Shown in pieces: positions 46,378-53,647 of a DNA stretch of 64,000 bases; the first letter of the stretch is position 1; every line of letters begins with the position of its first letter. The stretch covers positions 1-64,000 of the forward strand of contig CACHIV010000004.1 of assembly GCA_902579985.1 (NCBI GenBank), read 5' to 3'. The notes beneath the pieces are model-generated. The model had not been told where the DNA came from. It worked only from the letters and a program-made list of their open reading frames with translations, and did no database searches. Made by a program: the position numbers and the translations under genes. This DNA comes from an uncultured Pelagibacteraceae bacterium (GTDB lineage Bacteria; Pseudomonadota; Alphaproteobacteria; Pelagibacterales; Pelagibacteraceae).

Positions 46378-46479
46378 TTATAAAAATCCAATACCGTTTT
46401 TATAAAAATAGATACCTAAAAGTAAAACCAAAATGATATAAATTGTAATATAGAATGTATATTTGAAAAATTTTTTCAT
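46378..46479 (-). CDS. 33-residue single-pass membrane peptide
   Basis: A short frame of 33 codons begins with ATG at 46479, 1 bp after the stop of the tautomerase gene, and ends 1 bp before the SMR start. The peptide has a basic start (MKKFFKY), then a hydrophobic stretch ('ITIYIILVLLLGIYFY') and a short tail ('KNGIGFL'). The exact fit between two stop/start junctions supports a real gene, but there is no strong Shine-Dalgarno and A/T-rich DNA makes such helices by chance. It may assist the adjacent SMR protein. Confidence 0.45.
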   Translation of the reverse strand: MKKFFKYTFYITIYIILVLLLGIYFYKNGIGFL

Positions 46480-46480
46480 T

Positions 46481-46921
46481 TTATTTTTCCATTTTCAAAA
46501 GTTTATTTTTTAATTTTCTGGGTAAATTGTTAAACCATTTTTTTTCTTTACCAGACTCTGGCAATACAGTCCCATATTCAATCATTTGAGATGGAGGCAA
46601 ATCAACTATGTAAACCCACACTTGAGTTACATCTAACTTGGAATTTTTAACCAAAATATTCTTTAAATCTAAAATTAATTTGTCTTTTATTTTCTTTGGC
46701 CTTCCAGCTCTTATTTGGCCAAGTAAAAATAACGATGGTTCTTTAACTTTTTTTCCTCCCATAAAATGATTATTTTTTTTTGTTTTATTAAAAATAACTT
46801 GTGCAAAATAGGTGTTTGCACCTGTCACAATATTGTGAACTTTGGTTATACCCTGAGCTAAATTTTTTTGCTGTTTTGTGGTTAGATTAAAATTTGAATT
46901 AGTTACTGTATAAGTTGGCAT
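46481..46921 (-). CDS. Tautomerase, cis-3-chloroacrylate dehalogenase-like
   Basis: A 146-residue protein of the tautomerase superfamily, a fused-dimer beta-alpha-beta fold with catalytic Pro1 after Met removal ('MPTYTV'). Numbering from Pro1, all six catalytic residues of cis-CaaD are kept: Pro1, His28, Arg70, Arg73, Tyr103 and Glu114, in contexts 'KVHNIV', 'GQIRAGRPKK', 'QVWVYIVDLPPSQMIEYG'. The C-terminus 'KKWFNNLP' also matches 'GEWFDNL'. The related Cg10062 shares these residues yet prefers propiolate and similar substrates, so the real substrate here is open. It belongs to the small-gene operon. Confidence 0.85.
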   Translation of the reverse strand: MPTYTVTNSNFNLTTKQQKNLAQGITKVHNIVTGANTYFAQVIFNKTKKNNHFMGGKKVKEPSLFLLGQIRAGRPKKIKDKLILDLKNILVKNSKLDVTQVWVYIVDLPPSQMIEYGTVLPESGKEKKWFNNLPRKLKNKLLKMEK

Positions 46922-46941
46922 ATAATGAAAAAAGGATAATC

Positions 46942-47163
46942 TTATTTAGTAATTTTATCTACTAATTTTTTTATAGGAGGGCCAACTAAAAGAGCAGCAA
47001 ATATAGCAATAGGCAAGCTTACAGACCAAGCTCTTAAGAATCTTTTATAATATTCATTGTCCATACCTGTATTAATGAAGGTTATTATTAACGTCATTAA
47101 TAAACTCATACCAAAACCCATAATCAATATGAATAACAAATTGGAATATTTTTTTGAAAACAC
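46942..47163 (-). CDS. DUF2798 family membrane protein
   Basis: A 73-residue protein with two membrane helices, at about residues 8-30 and 45-62. 'GMSLLMTLIITFINTG' and 'RAWSVSLPIAIFAALLVGPPIKKLV' (in part) match the DUF2798 pattern. Its role is unknown. It is in the small-gene operon, 20 bp upstream of the tautomerase gene. Confidence 0.75.
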   Translation of the reverse strand: MFSKKYSNLLFILIMGFGMSLLMTLIITFINTGMDNEYYKRFLRAWSVSLPIAIFAALLVGPPIKKLVDKITK

Positions 47164-47179
47164 TTATTTTAATTAGAAA

Positions 47180-47500
47180 CTATTTTGGCATTTTAGTTGC
47201 ACCTGTTTCTTGGTATACAACTTTACCATCTTTAAATTTATAATAAGTCATTACAGCTTCTTTATTACCATCATTAAAGTCAACCATTGCATGTTCAAAG
47301 CCAACCTCATCATTTTCAAAAAGTACTCTTACATTACTTTTTTTAACATCTTTCATACCTACCCAGCCAACTACATCTTTTTTAGATAGGCTTTTTCCAG
47401 ATGAATGCATTAAAAATTGATAATCATCATGTATTAGTTGTTCAGCACCCGCTGTGTCGCCATCATTTATTATTTTTGACATTTTTTCTATAATTGACAT
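47180..47500 (-). CDS. SnoaL/NTF2-like small protein
   Basis: A 106-residue protein with an NTF2-like outline: a short N-terminal helix ('KMSKIINDGDTAGAEQLIHDDYQFLMH'-type start, here residues 6-30), then 'SKKDVVGWV' and beta strands 'NVRVLFENDEVGFEHAMVDF', 'EAVMTYYKFKDGKVVYQE'. Such folds serve as small enzymes or ligand-binding subunits. No catalytic residues can be assigned. It is 16 bp upstream of the DUF2798 gene. Confidence 0.7.
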   Translation of the reverse strand: MSIIEKMSKIINDGDTAGAEQLIHDDYQFLMHSSGKSLSKKDVVGWVGMKDVKKSNVRVLFENDEVGFEHAMVDFNDGNKEAVMTYYKFKDGKVVYQETGATKMPK

Positions 47501-47516
47501 TGTTTTTCTATCTTAT

Positions 47517-47933
47517 TTAAACGTAAATTTTATCTGCAAGACCATAGCAAAGCACTGCACTTAAAACAGTTAGAACTAATGGGGCATATATCGCTTCGTC
47601 CGAGGTTTTATCTGTATGTCCAAGTTTATTTATTTTTGTACTATAAAAACCAACAATAAAAGCTGATAAGTTTTGCAAAAATATTAGATTAAAGAATGCC
47701 CAAGTTGCTTCCAAACCATTAGGCCTAATAAATCCTACATAAATAGCCATCACTGTAGATCCAATAAATATTGATCCAAAAAATCTAACTATCCCGGCTC
47801 CTGTATCATGCATTCCATATTGATTTAAAAAAGATTGTGTTTGAAAAACACATCTAAATCCATAGTAAGCAAATCCTATAAAATGAATTAAAAATACTGC
47901 TAAGTAAATAATCCCGTTAAATTTATCAATCAT
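47517..47933 (-). CDS. Four-helix membrane protein, unknown
   Basis: A 138-residue membrane protein with four hydrophobic segments near residues 7-27, 50-68, 76-96 and 115-133. A conserved-looking 'GYGMHDTGAGIVRFFGSIFIG'-type loop (here 'QYGMHDTGAGIVRFFGS') follows the first helix. I do not recognise the family. GGAG stands 5 bp before the ATG. It is part of the small-gene operon. Confidence 0.7.
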   Translation of the reverse strand: MIDKFNGIIYLAVFLIHFIGFAYYGFRCVFQTQSFLNQYGMHDTGAGIVRFFGSIFIGSTVMAIYVGFIRPNGLEATWAFFNLIFLQNLSAFIVGFYSTKINKLGHTDKTSDEAIYAPLVLTVLSAVLCYGLADKIYV

Positions 47934-47953
47934 TTAAACTCCTTTAAAATATT

Positions 47954-48262
47954 TTAACTAAAAATTGGTCTTATCTCATCTTCGATTGTACCTTCTATCG
48001 CAACTTCTTTCAATTGCTCTAAAAGCTTTATAAATTCAGGGTCTGCAGACATATTCGCATCAGCTTCATTATCACCTTCAAACATAGGTCCAATTACAGT
48101 TTCCCTTATTGTTCTTGGATCTCCACCCATTTGAAAAGAAAAATAAACATCATGATTAGGATAATGTTTTTTTCTAACTGTCGCTAAACCTTTTCCAATT
48201 TCCATTGCTTTTCCTAAGCCGTCGTCTTTTACTCTCATTGTTCTTGTGTAAATTACTTTCAT
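47954..48262 (-). CDS. Small soluble protein, unknown
   Basis: A 102-residue protein starting 'MKVIYTRTMRVKDDGLGKAM', with 'HYPNHDVYFSFQMGGDPRTIRE' (in part) and an acidic C-terminal half. The pattern of an N-terminal strand, a helix ('GKAMEIGKGLATVRKK') and a strand ('VYFSFQMGG') suggests a ferredoxin-like dimeric alpha/beta barrel such as NIPSNAP or ABM proteins. This is inferred from the pattern only. It follows the next upstream gene by 7 bp. Confidence 0.65.
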   Translation of the reverse strand: MKVIYTRTMRVKDDGLGKAMEIGKGLATVRKKHYPNHDVYFSFQMGGDPRTIRETVIGPMFEGDNEADANMSADPEFIKLLEQLKEVAIEGTIEDEIRPIFS

Positions 48263-48269
48263 TTTTTTC

Positions 48270-48554
48270 CTATTTTACTTTTGTTAAATCATATATTGAA
48301 TAGCTATCTAAAACAGCATCCATGATAGGTTTTGATACTTCAGTTCCTTCAATGAACTTGTGTAATGCGGGTTCATCAGTACAAAATATCTTAAACATTA
48401 CAGTACTTTTATCTGGTGTTACCGTTCCAATAGTTTTTTCTACTACTGCAACTTTAGCTCTTTCTGCTAAACCCTCAGGTGATTGCATAAAGCTCATAAA
48501 CTTTTCGAAAGTACCTTCTTTTAATTTAGCTACTACTAACATCTCTTTTTCCAT
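48270..48554 (-). CDS. Small ferredoxin-like-fold protein, unknown
   Basis: A 94-residue protein: 'MLVVAKLKEGTFEKFMSFMQS' (strand-helix), 'KAVVEKTIGTVTPDKSTVMFKIF' (two strands, in part), 'EPALHKFIEGTEVSKPIMDAVLDSY' (helix) and 'YDLTKVK'. The layout fits a beta-alpha-beta-beta-alpha-beta ferredoxin-like fold, as in the neighbouring GYD protein. I do not recognise the family with confidence. AAAGGAG precedes the ATG at ideal spacing, which suggests strong translation. Confidence 0.7.
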   Translation of the reverse strand: MEKEMLVVAKLKEGTFEKFMSFMQSPEGLAERAKVAVVEKTIGTVTPDKSTVMFKIFCTDEPALHKFIEGTEVSKPIMDAVLDSYSIYDLTKVK

Positions 48555-48571
48555 TTTTTTCTCCTTTATTT

Positions 48572-48895
48572 TTATTTTCCTGGTTTAATAACACTGTTAG
48601 CTGCGTTAGCAGCGTTAGTAAATGCTTTATTGTAGTTAATTACTTCATGAATCATTAAATCATCCATTAGACCAGAATTTTTAAAAGCTATTTTTAAAGC
48701 AACAGCCTGTTCGTACTCACCCTCAACACACGAAATTACATCAAATCTTCCTCTTACCCAATCATAACTGATTAATTTTAATCCTGCTGCCTCAGTGACT
48801 TTTTTAGTTGAAGCGTATCTATCAGCAGACGGATCATTTTGCATACGTTGCATTAAATCCTGACTAATCTTTCCAATCAAATAAAATTTTGACAT
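48572..48895 (-). CDS. GYD-domain protein
   Basis: A 107-residue GYD protein. 'DPSADRYASTKKVTEAAGLKL' (in part), 'YDWVRGRFDVISCVEG' and 'AVALKIAFKNSGLMDDL' align with the GYD protein at 40067-40384, so these are paralogues about 8 kb apart. AAAGGAG lies at ideal spacing before the ATG. It sits in the small-gene operon between an NTF2-like gene and a ferredoxin-like-fold gene. Confidence 0.8.
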   Translation of the reverse strand: MSKFYLIGKISQDLMQRMQNDPSADRYASTKKVTEAAGLKLISYDWVRGRFDVISCVEGEYEQAVALKIAFKNSGLMDDLMIHEVINYNKAFTNAANAANSVIKPGK

Positions 48896-48919
48896 TATTT
48901 TTCTCCTTTATTATCAATT

Positions 48920-49303
48920 CTATTTTTTCATTGCATTATACATTGAAAGTGTATCGTCAAAGGTCATCATAACTTTAGTTTTTCCTTCATCGCTTACCTC
49001 AAAATAGTGACCAAACATGGTATCCAAGTTATCTGCAGTTGCATGAACTCTTGCAAAAACTTTATTTCCCTCACTTATCATATCTAAAACTTTTAAATGA
49101 AAATTCGGCCATGTAGCTGGGATTTTAGACATTGCGGTCATCATAGCTTGTTTTCCTTTATGTACTCCAGAAAGTGGATGAACACCTTCTTTACCTGGAA
49201 ATGTCCAAACAATATTATCATCGATCATATCTTTGAAAAATGTTTCCATATCGCCAGAACCAAATAGTTCATATGCTTTCTTTGTTTGCTCTTTTACATC
49301 CAT
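48920..49303 (-). CDS. SnoaL/NTF2-like protein
   Basis: A 127-residue NTF2-fold protein: 'KKAYELFGSGDMETFFKDMIDDNIVWTFPG' (in part; helix then strand) is the typical SnoaL opening. It is followed by 'GVHKGKQAMMTAM', 'VLDMISEGNKVFARVHATAD' and 'KVMMTFDDTLSMYNAM'. SnoaL-like proteins include cyclases, hydrolases, isomerases and non-enzymatic binders. A strong GGAAGG lies before the ATG. It is the second gene of the small-gene operon. Confidence 0.8.
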   Translation of the reverse strand: MDVKEQTKKAYELFGSGDMETFFKDMIDDNIVWTFPGKEGVHPLSGVHKGKQAMMTAMSKIPATWPNFHLKVLDMISEGNKVFARVHATADNLDTMFGHYFEVSDEGKTKVMMTFDDTLSMYNAMKK

Positions 49304-49328
49304 TTTGTTTTCCTTCCTCTTTTTTATT

Positions 49329-49703
49329 TTAATATAAAGTTTGGACTACTTTTTTTACTCTTTCAGCTCCATTTGGAACCAAAGCCTCAACAAATGTATG
49401 ACATTTTTCAGTTTTAGCTTCATCATATTTTGAACCGTAATATTTATCTACTGCTTTATTCACTCCATCATCCCAGTCTTTTTCAGGAATACCTATTTCA
49501 AGGGCATATTCTTTAAGAACCTTTGCAGTTGAAATAGATTTTTCTTTCATACCATATTCAAATTCTTCACCAGGCGGAAGAAAGTAGTTAGCCATGTAAA
49601 TACCTACACAGTCCCAAGCTTTTGATTTATCGCTTTTACTCATATCCGCGTGAGCAGATGTAAAAATAAAAAAAGTTAAAAGTAATATTAAATATTTTTT
49701 CAT
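49329..49703 (-). CDS. Exported protein with two cysteines, unknown
   Basis: A 124-residue protein with a clean signal peptide ('MKKYLILLLTFFIFTSAHA', cleavage after residue 19). The mature part is mostly helical, with two Cys residues ('AWDCVGIYMANYF' and 'TEKCHTFVEAL') that could form a disulfide. I do not recognise the family. As the first gene of the small-gene operon it suggests that at least part of the system acts in the periplasm. The 86 bp upstream, to the cysK end, holds its probable promoter. Confidence 0.75.
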   Translation of the reverse strand: MKKYLILLLTFFIFTSAHADMSKSDKSKAWDCVGIYMANYFLPPGEEFEYGMKEKSISTAKVLKEYALEIGIPEKDWDDGVNKAVDKYYGSKYDEAKTEKCHTFVEALVPNGAERVKKVVQTLY

Positions 49704-49789
49704 AAACCTCCAAAGTTTGTAGATATTGTAAAGTTAGCTAATATTATTCTAAAAATGTAAATGTTTTATTACATGGCTGGTATGCGTTA

Positions 49790-50791
49790 TTATATCCAGC
49801 TAGGAATAGGTAGGTTTTTTTCCTTTAAAAAAGATTTATTAAACATCTTGGAGTTGTACTTGTCGGATTTGTCACAGAGTATAGTTATAATAGTTTTTCC
49901 AGGGCCTAACTCTTTTCCTAATCTAATTGCTCCTGCAATATTAATCCCACAACTAGTGCCTAAGCTTAAACCCTCATTTTGAATTAGATCATAAAGAATA
50001 GATAAAGCCTCAGGGTCTTCTATTGAAAAAGCATCATCAATTTTAGCATTTTCAAAATTTTTAGTAATTCTACTTGAACCAATTCCTTCAGTGATTGAAC
50101 TTCCTTCTGATTTTAATTCACCATTTTTAATATAATTATAAAGAGCAGAGCCTTTTGGATCAGATAAATAAATTTTTACATTTTTATTTTTTTCTTTAAG
50201 AGCATTACTCACACCTGAAATTGTTCCACCTGTTCCAGATGAACATACAAATCCATCAACTTTTCCCTCAGTTTGTTCCCAAATTTCTCTTCCTGTTCCT
50301 TCGTAATGACCTTTGGCATTTGCTGTATTATCAAATTGATTAGCCCAGATAACTCCATTATTATTTGTAGGTCTTAATTCATCAGCTAATCTTGCAGCAA
50401 CTTTTACAAAATTATTTTCATCTTTATATGGTTTAGCTGGAACTAATCTTAATTCAGCTCCAAGATTTCTCAATGTATCTTTTTTTTCTTGAGTTTGATT
50501 ATCATTCATTACAATGATTGTTTTATAACCTAAGGAATTTCCGAGAAGACCTAAACCTATACCAGTATTACCTGCAGTTCCTTCAACAATAATTCCTCCT
50601 TTAGAAATTAATTTTTTACTTTCAGCGTCTTTGATTAAAGCTAATGCAGCTCTGTCTTTTACGGAACCACCTGGATTTAAGAATTCAGCTTTTCCATAAA
50701 TATTACAACCAGTTATTTCAGATGCAGCTTTTAATTTAATTAAAGGAGTGTTACCAATTCCAGAAATAAAATTTTCTTGATTCTTTATCAT
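49790..50791 (-). CDS. cysK: Cysteine synthase (PLP-dependent)
   Basis: A 333-residue fold-type II PLP enzyme that makes cysteine from O-acetylserine and sulfide. The PLP Lys is in 'LNPGGSVKDRAALA', the substrate loop is 'VEGTAGNTGIGLGL', and the phosphate cup is 'SSGTGGTISGVS'. It is directly downstream of cysE and shares one base with its stop (TAATG-type junction), so acetylserine is made and used by coupled products. Confidence 0.93.
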   Translation of the reverse strand: MIKNQENFISGIGNTPLIKLKAASEITGCNIYGKAEFLNPGGSVKDRAALALIKDAESKKLISKGGIIVEGTAGNTGIGLGLLGNSLGYKTIIVMNDNQTQEKKDTLRNLGAELRLVPAKPYKDENNFVKVAARLADELRPTNNNGVIWANQFDNTANAKGHYEGTGREIWEQTEGKVDGFVCSSGTGGTISGVSNALKEKNKNVKIYLSDPKGSALYNYIKNGELKSEGSSITEGIGSSRITKNFENAKIDDAFSIEDPEALSILYDLIQNEGLSLGTSCGINIAGAIRLGKELGPGKTIITILCDKSDKYNSKMFNKSFLKEKNLPIPSWI

Positions 50792-51366
50792 TAATTGTCT
50801 TTTTTAGAATCTTCCGTAACAGCATAAGGTTTAAATTCACCCGATGTTGTTCCAACATTTTTTGCTGGTATACCAATCATTACTGCGTTATCTGGTACAT
50901 CTTTTATTACTACAGCATTAGCTCCAACTTTTGCATTTTTACCAATTATAACAGGTCCTAAAATTTGTGCACCAGAACCAATTATAACATTATCCATTAG
51001 CGTTGGATGTCTTTTGATTTTTCTTTGGTTGTTAGAATCAATACTAGGAGAGATACCTCCTAATGTCACCATATGATAGATTGTTACATTATCTCCAATT
51101 TCTGATGTTTCGCCAATTACTACACCCATACCATGATCGATGAATAAATTTTTTCCAATTTTTGCTCCTGGATGAATTTCAATTCCAGTTAAGAATCTAG
51201 AAAGTTGTGAGATAAATCTAGCAGCAAGATCAATCTTTGCTAAATAAAAAAAATTTGCAATTTTATGAAAAAAAACTGCCTTAATTCCTGGATAAGTTAA
51301 AATTAAACTTAGCTTAGACTTAGCAGCCGGATCTCTATCAATTATAGATTGTAAAAACTCATTCAT
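50791..51366 (-). CDS. cysE: Serine O-acetyltransferase
   Basis: A 191-residue left-handed beta-helix acyltransferase with hexapeptide repeats: '[23 protein letters not shown]' (in part), '[11 protein letters not shown]', '[18 protein letters not shown]' and '[15 protein letters not shown]'. '[21 protein letters not shown]' near the start is the short EpsC-type N-domain. Compared with the E. coli enzyme it is short and lacks the longer regulatory tail. It forms an operon with cysK and is divergent from proX. Confidence 0.93.
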   Translation of the reverse strand: MNEFLQSIIDRDPAAKSKLSLILTYPGIKAVFFHKIANFFYLAKIDLAARFISQLSRFLTGIEIHPGAKIGKNLFIDHGMGVVIGETSEIGDNVTIYHMVTLGGISPSIDSNNQRKIKRHPTLMDNVIIGSGAQILGPVIIGKNAKVGANAVVIKDVPDNAVMIGIPAKNVGTTSGEFKPYAVTEDSKKDN

Positions 51367-51546
51367 AACTTATTGATCTTTTTTTTTAAGTGATAATAGA
51401 ACTTATATAATATTTATTAATTAAATTAAAAGAGACCAATTTGAACTATAAAAATACGTATTTTGGTCATTTTATTCTTTGACTCACTCAAAAGTTTACA
51501 GTTAAATTTATCTTTATAAATTTAACAAATATATAAAGGGGTATTA
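51367..51546 (+). promoter_or_regulatory. cysE/proX divergent region with 5' leader hairpins
   Basis: This 180 bp gap is the largest between confidently placed genes. It contains a GACCAA/TTGGTC inverted repeat around 51431-51465 enclosing the palindrome AAATACGTATTT. A perfect 11 bp hairpin (51501-51511 with 51516-51526, loop CTTT) lies just before an AAAGGGG ribosome-binding site of proX. It may hold a regulator site and a structured proX leader. I cannot match it to a known riboswitch. Confidence 0.5.
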
Positions 51547-52509
51547 ATGAGAATAATAAAAACTACGCTTGTAGCTGGATTGATTTCTTTATTAGCAACT
51601 TTTTCAACATATGCAGAAAAAGTTAAAATTGGAGATCCAGGCTGGACAGGTGCCACAGCTATAGCAAATTTATTAGCTGCAGTTGTCACAGATAAAATGG
51701 GTGGAGAAGCAGAACTTGTTCCAGGAAACAACACTGCAATCTATGGAGCAATTGATAGAAGCAAAGGTGAAATAGAAGTTCATCCAGATATTTGGTTACC
51801 TAATCAAGAAGCTTATACTAATGATTTAGTTCCAAAAGGAACTCTTAGATTAAGTAATAATTCTTATGAGGGAAACCAAGGCTATTGTGTTTCACAAAAA
51901 TTTGCAAAAAAAATGAATATTACTGCAATCGAAGATTTAGGAAGACCTGAAGTTGTTAAAGCTATGGATAGTGACGGCAATGGTAAAGGGGAATTTTGGA
52001 TTGGTGCAGATGGTTGGGCTTCAGCAAATGTTAATGAAGTAAAAGTAAGAGATTACAAATTACTTGATGCAGGGATTGAACCAATTAGAGCCGCAGAGGC
52101 AGTTAAAAATGCTAGAGTTTTAGACTCTATTAAAAAAGATGAAGGTTATGCATTCTACTGTTATAAACCTCACGCTATTTGGGGTATGGCAGATGTAGTA
52201 ATGTTAGAAGAGCCTAAACATGATCCAGCTAAATATAAAATGATACAGCCTAAAGCTGATCCTGATTGGTATAAAAAATCTTATGTTGCATCTAAAGATG
52301 CTCTTAAGAAAATCCAAATTGGTTGGGGAACTTCTTTAGAAAAAAAATCACCTGCTATAGTTGAATTTTTCAAAAAATTTCAAATAACTGCAGATGATGT
52401 ATCTACTATGGCTTATCAAATTTCAGTTGAAAAGAAACAACCAGCTGATGTTGCAAGAGCTTGGATGAAAGCTAATAAATCAACAGTTGACGGTTGGTTA
52501 GGACTATAA
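51547..52509 (+). CDS. proX: Glycine betaine-type ABC transporter binding protein
   Basis: A 320-residue periplasmic OpuAC/ProX-family binding protein with a signal peptide of about 22 residues ('LLATFSTYA'). The mature start 'EKVKIGDPGWTGATAIANLL' has the Trp that helps form the cage for quaternary ammonium groups. 'VHPDIWLPNQEAY', 'WIGADGWASANV' and 'YKPHAIWGMADVVML' add further aromatic residues. The likely ligands are glycine betaine, proline betaine or choline-like osmolytes. It is the first gene of proX-proV-proW; a hairpin follows it. Confidence 0.92.
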   Translation: MRIIKTTLVAGLISLLATFSTYAEKVKIGDPGWTGATAIANLLAAVVTDKMGGEAELVPGNNTAIYGAIDRSKGEIEVHPDIWLPNQEAYTNDLVPKGTLRLSNNSYEGNQGYCVSQKFAKKMNITAIEDLGRPEVVKAMDSDGNGKGEFWIGADGWASANVNEVKVRDYKLLDAGIEPIRAAEAVKNARVLDSIKKDEGYAFYCYKPHAIWGMADVVMLEEPKHDPAKYKMIQPKADPDWYKKSYVASKDALKKIQIGWGTSLEKKSPAIVEFFKKFQITADDVSTMAYQISVEKKQPADVARAWMKANKSTVDGWLGL

Positions 52510-52530
52510 GTAGTTAAATTAAATTACATT

Positions 52531-52558
52531 TACCTGGCGACAAATAAGTTGCCAGGTA
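52531..52558 (+). terminator. Hairpin between proX and proV
   Basis: An 11 bp stem (52531-52541 with 52548-52558, one G-T pair) with loop AAATAA, core ACCTGGC/GCCAGGT. It lies 22 bp after the proX stop and is followed by only a modest T-rich run. It probably acts as a partial terminator or 3'-end protector, so that binding-protein mRNA exceeds proVW mRNA. Confidence 0.75.
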
Positions 52559-52597
52559 TTATCTTCTATTAAGTTTAAATATATACAATATTTCTTT

Positions 52598-53647
52598 ATG
52601 GAAACAGCTATCCAAATTCAAAATGTGTGGAAAATATTTGGAAATACTTCAAATGAAGCTTTAGATGCTATTCAAAATAAAAATATTTCAAAACAAGAAG
52701 CATTAGAAAAATATAATTCTGTAATAGGAGTTTCAGATGTTTCATTTAATGTAAATAAAGGAGAAATATTTTGTGTAATGGGTCTTTCTGGAAGTGGAAA
52801 ATCTACATTAGTAAGACATATCAATAGACTATTAGAACCAACCTCAGGAAAAATATTAATTAATAATCAAGACGTAATGCAATTTGATAAAGAAAGTCTA
52901 CGAGAATTGCGAAATAAAAAAATAGGAATGGTATTCCAGAATTTTGCTTTAATGCCACATAGATCAGTTTTAGATAATATCGCAATGCCTTTAGAAATAA
53001 GAGGTGTGAGTAAAAATGATAGATTAGATGCTGCAACTAATATTTTAAATATTGTAGAGCTTCAAGGGTGGGGGAATAAATACGCTCATGAATTATCTGG
53101 AGGTATGCAACAAAGAGTAGGTTTAGCTCGAGCACTTGCTGCAGATCCAGAATTTTTATTAATGGATGAGCCTTTCAGCGCATTAGATCCATTGATTAGA
53201 AGACAACTTCAATCAGAATTTATAAAACTTTCCAAAAAAATGAAGAAAACAACTGTGTTTATCACACATGATTTAGATGAGGCGGTAAGAGTAGGGCATC
53301 GAATAGCTATAATGAGAGATGGTGAGGTAGTTCAAATTGGAACCCCGGAGGAAATTGTAGTTAATCCTGCAGATGAATATGTAGCTGATTTTGTTAAGGG
53401 AATTTCAAGATTAAAAGTTGTGCAAGCAAAAACAATTATGAAATCAATTAAAGAGCATGAAAATAAATTTGGTTCACTTGAAAATAATGAATTAGTTAAT
53501 GAAAATGATGTTTTAAGTAAATTAATTGAAACTTCAATTTCAAAAAATAGACCAATTATTGTTACAAATAGCAATAATGAAAAAATAGGAGTTATTACTC
53601 AATCTGATCTTTTAAAAGCTGTTGTTGAAGGAAATGAAAATGAATAA
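52598..53647 (+). CDS. proV: Glycine betaine-type ABC transporter ATPase
   Basis: A 349-residue ATPase. Walker A is 'GLSGSGKSTLVRHINRL', the signature is 'LSGGMQQRVGLARALA', and Walker B is 'FLLMDEPFSALDPL'. The N-terminal extension 'WKIFGNTSNEALDAIQN' is typical of ProV/OpuAA. The C-terminal 70 residues look like a single CBS-type half ('PIIVTNSNNEKIGVITQSDLLKAV'-like, in part), which in relatives senses ionic strength. It overlaps proW by 8 bp. Confidence 0.95.
   Translation: METAIQIQNVWKIFGNTSNEALDAIQNKNISKQEALEKYNSVIGVSDVSFNVNKGEIFCVMGLSGSGKSTLVRHINRLLEPTSGKILINNQDVMQFDKESLRELRNKKIGMVFQNFALMPHRSVLDNIAMPLEIRGVSKNDRLDAATNILNIVELQGWGNKYAHELSGGMQQRVGLARALAADPEFLLMDEPFSALDPLIRRQLQSEFIKLSKKMKKTTVFITHDLDEAVRVGHRIAIMRDGEVVQIGTPEEIVVNPADEYVADFVKGISRLKVVQAKTIMKSIKEHENKFGSLENNELVNENDVLSKLIETSISKNRPIIVTNSNNEKIGVITQSDLLKAVVEGNENE

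Noticed and set aside
51371-51546. SAM or glycine riboswitch before proX
   Set aside because: I looked for the conserved cores and could not recognise either; only simple inverted repeats are supported.
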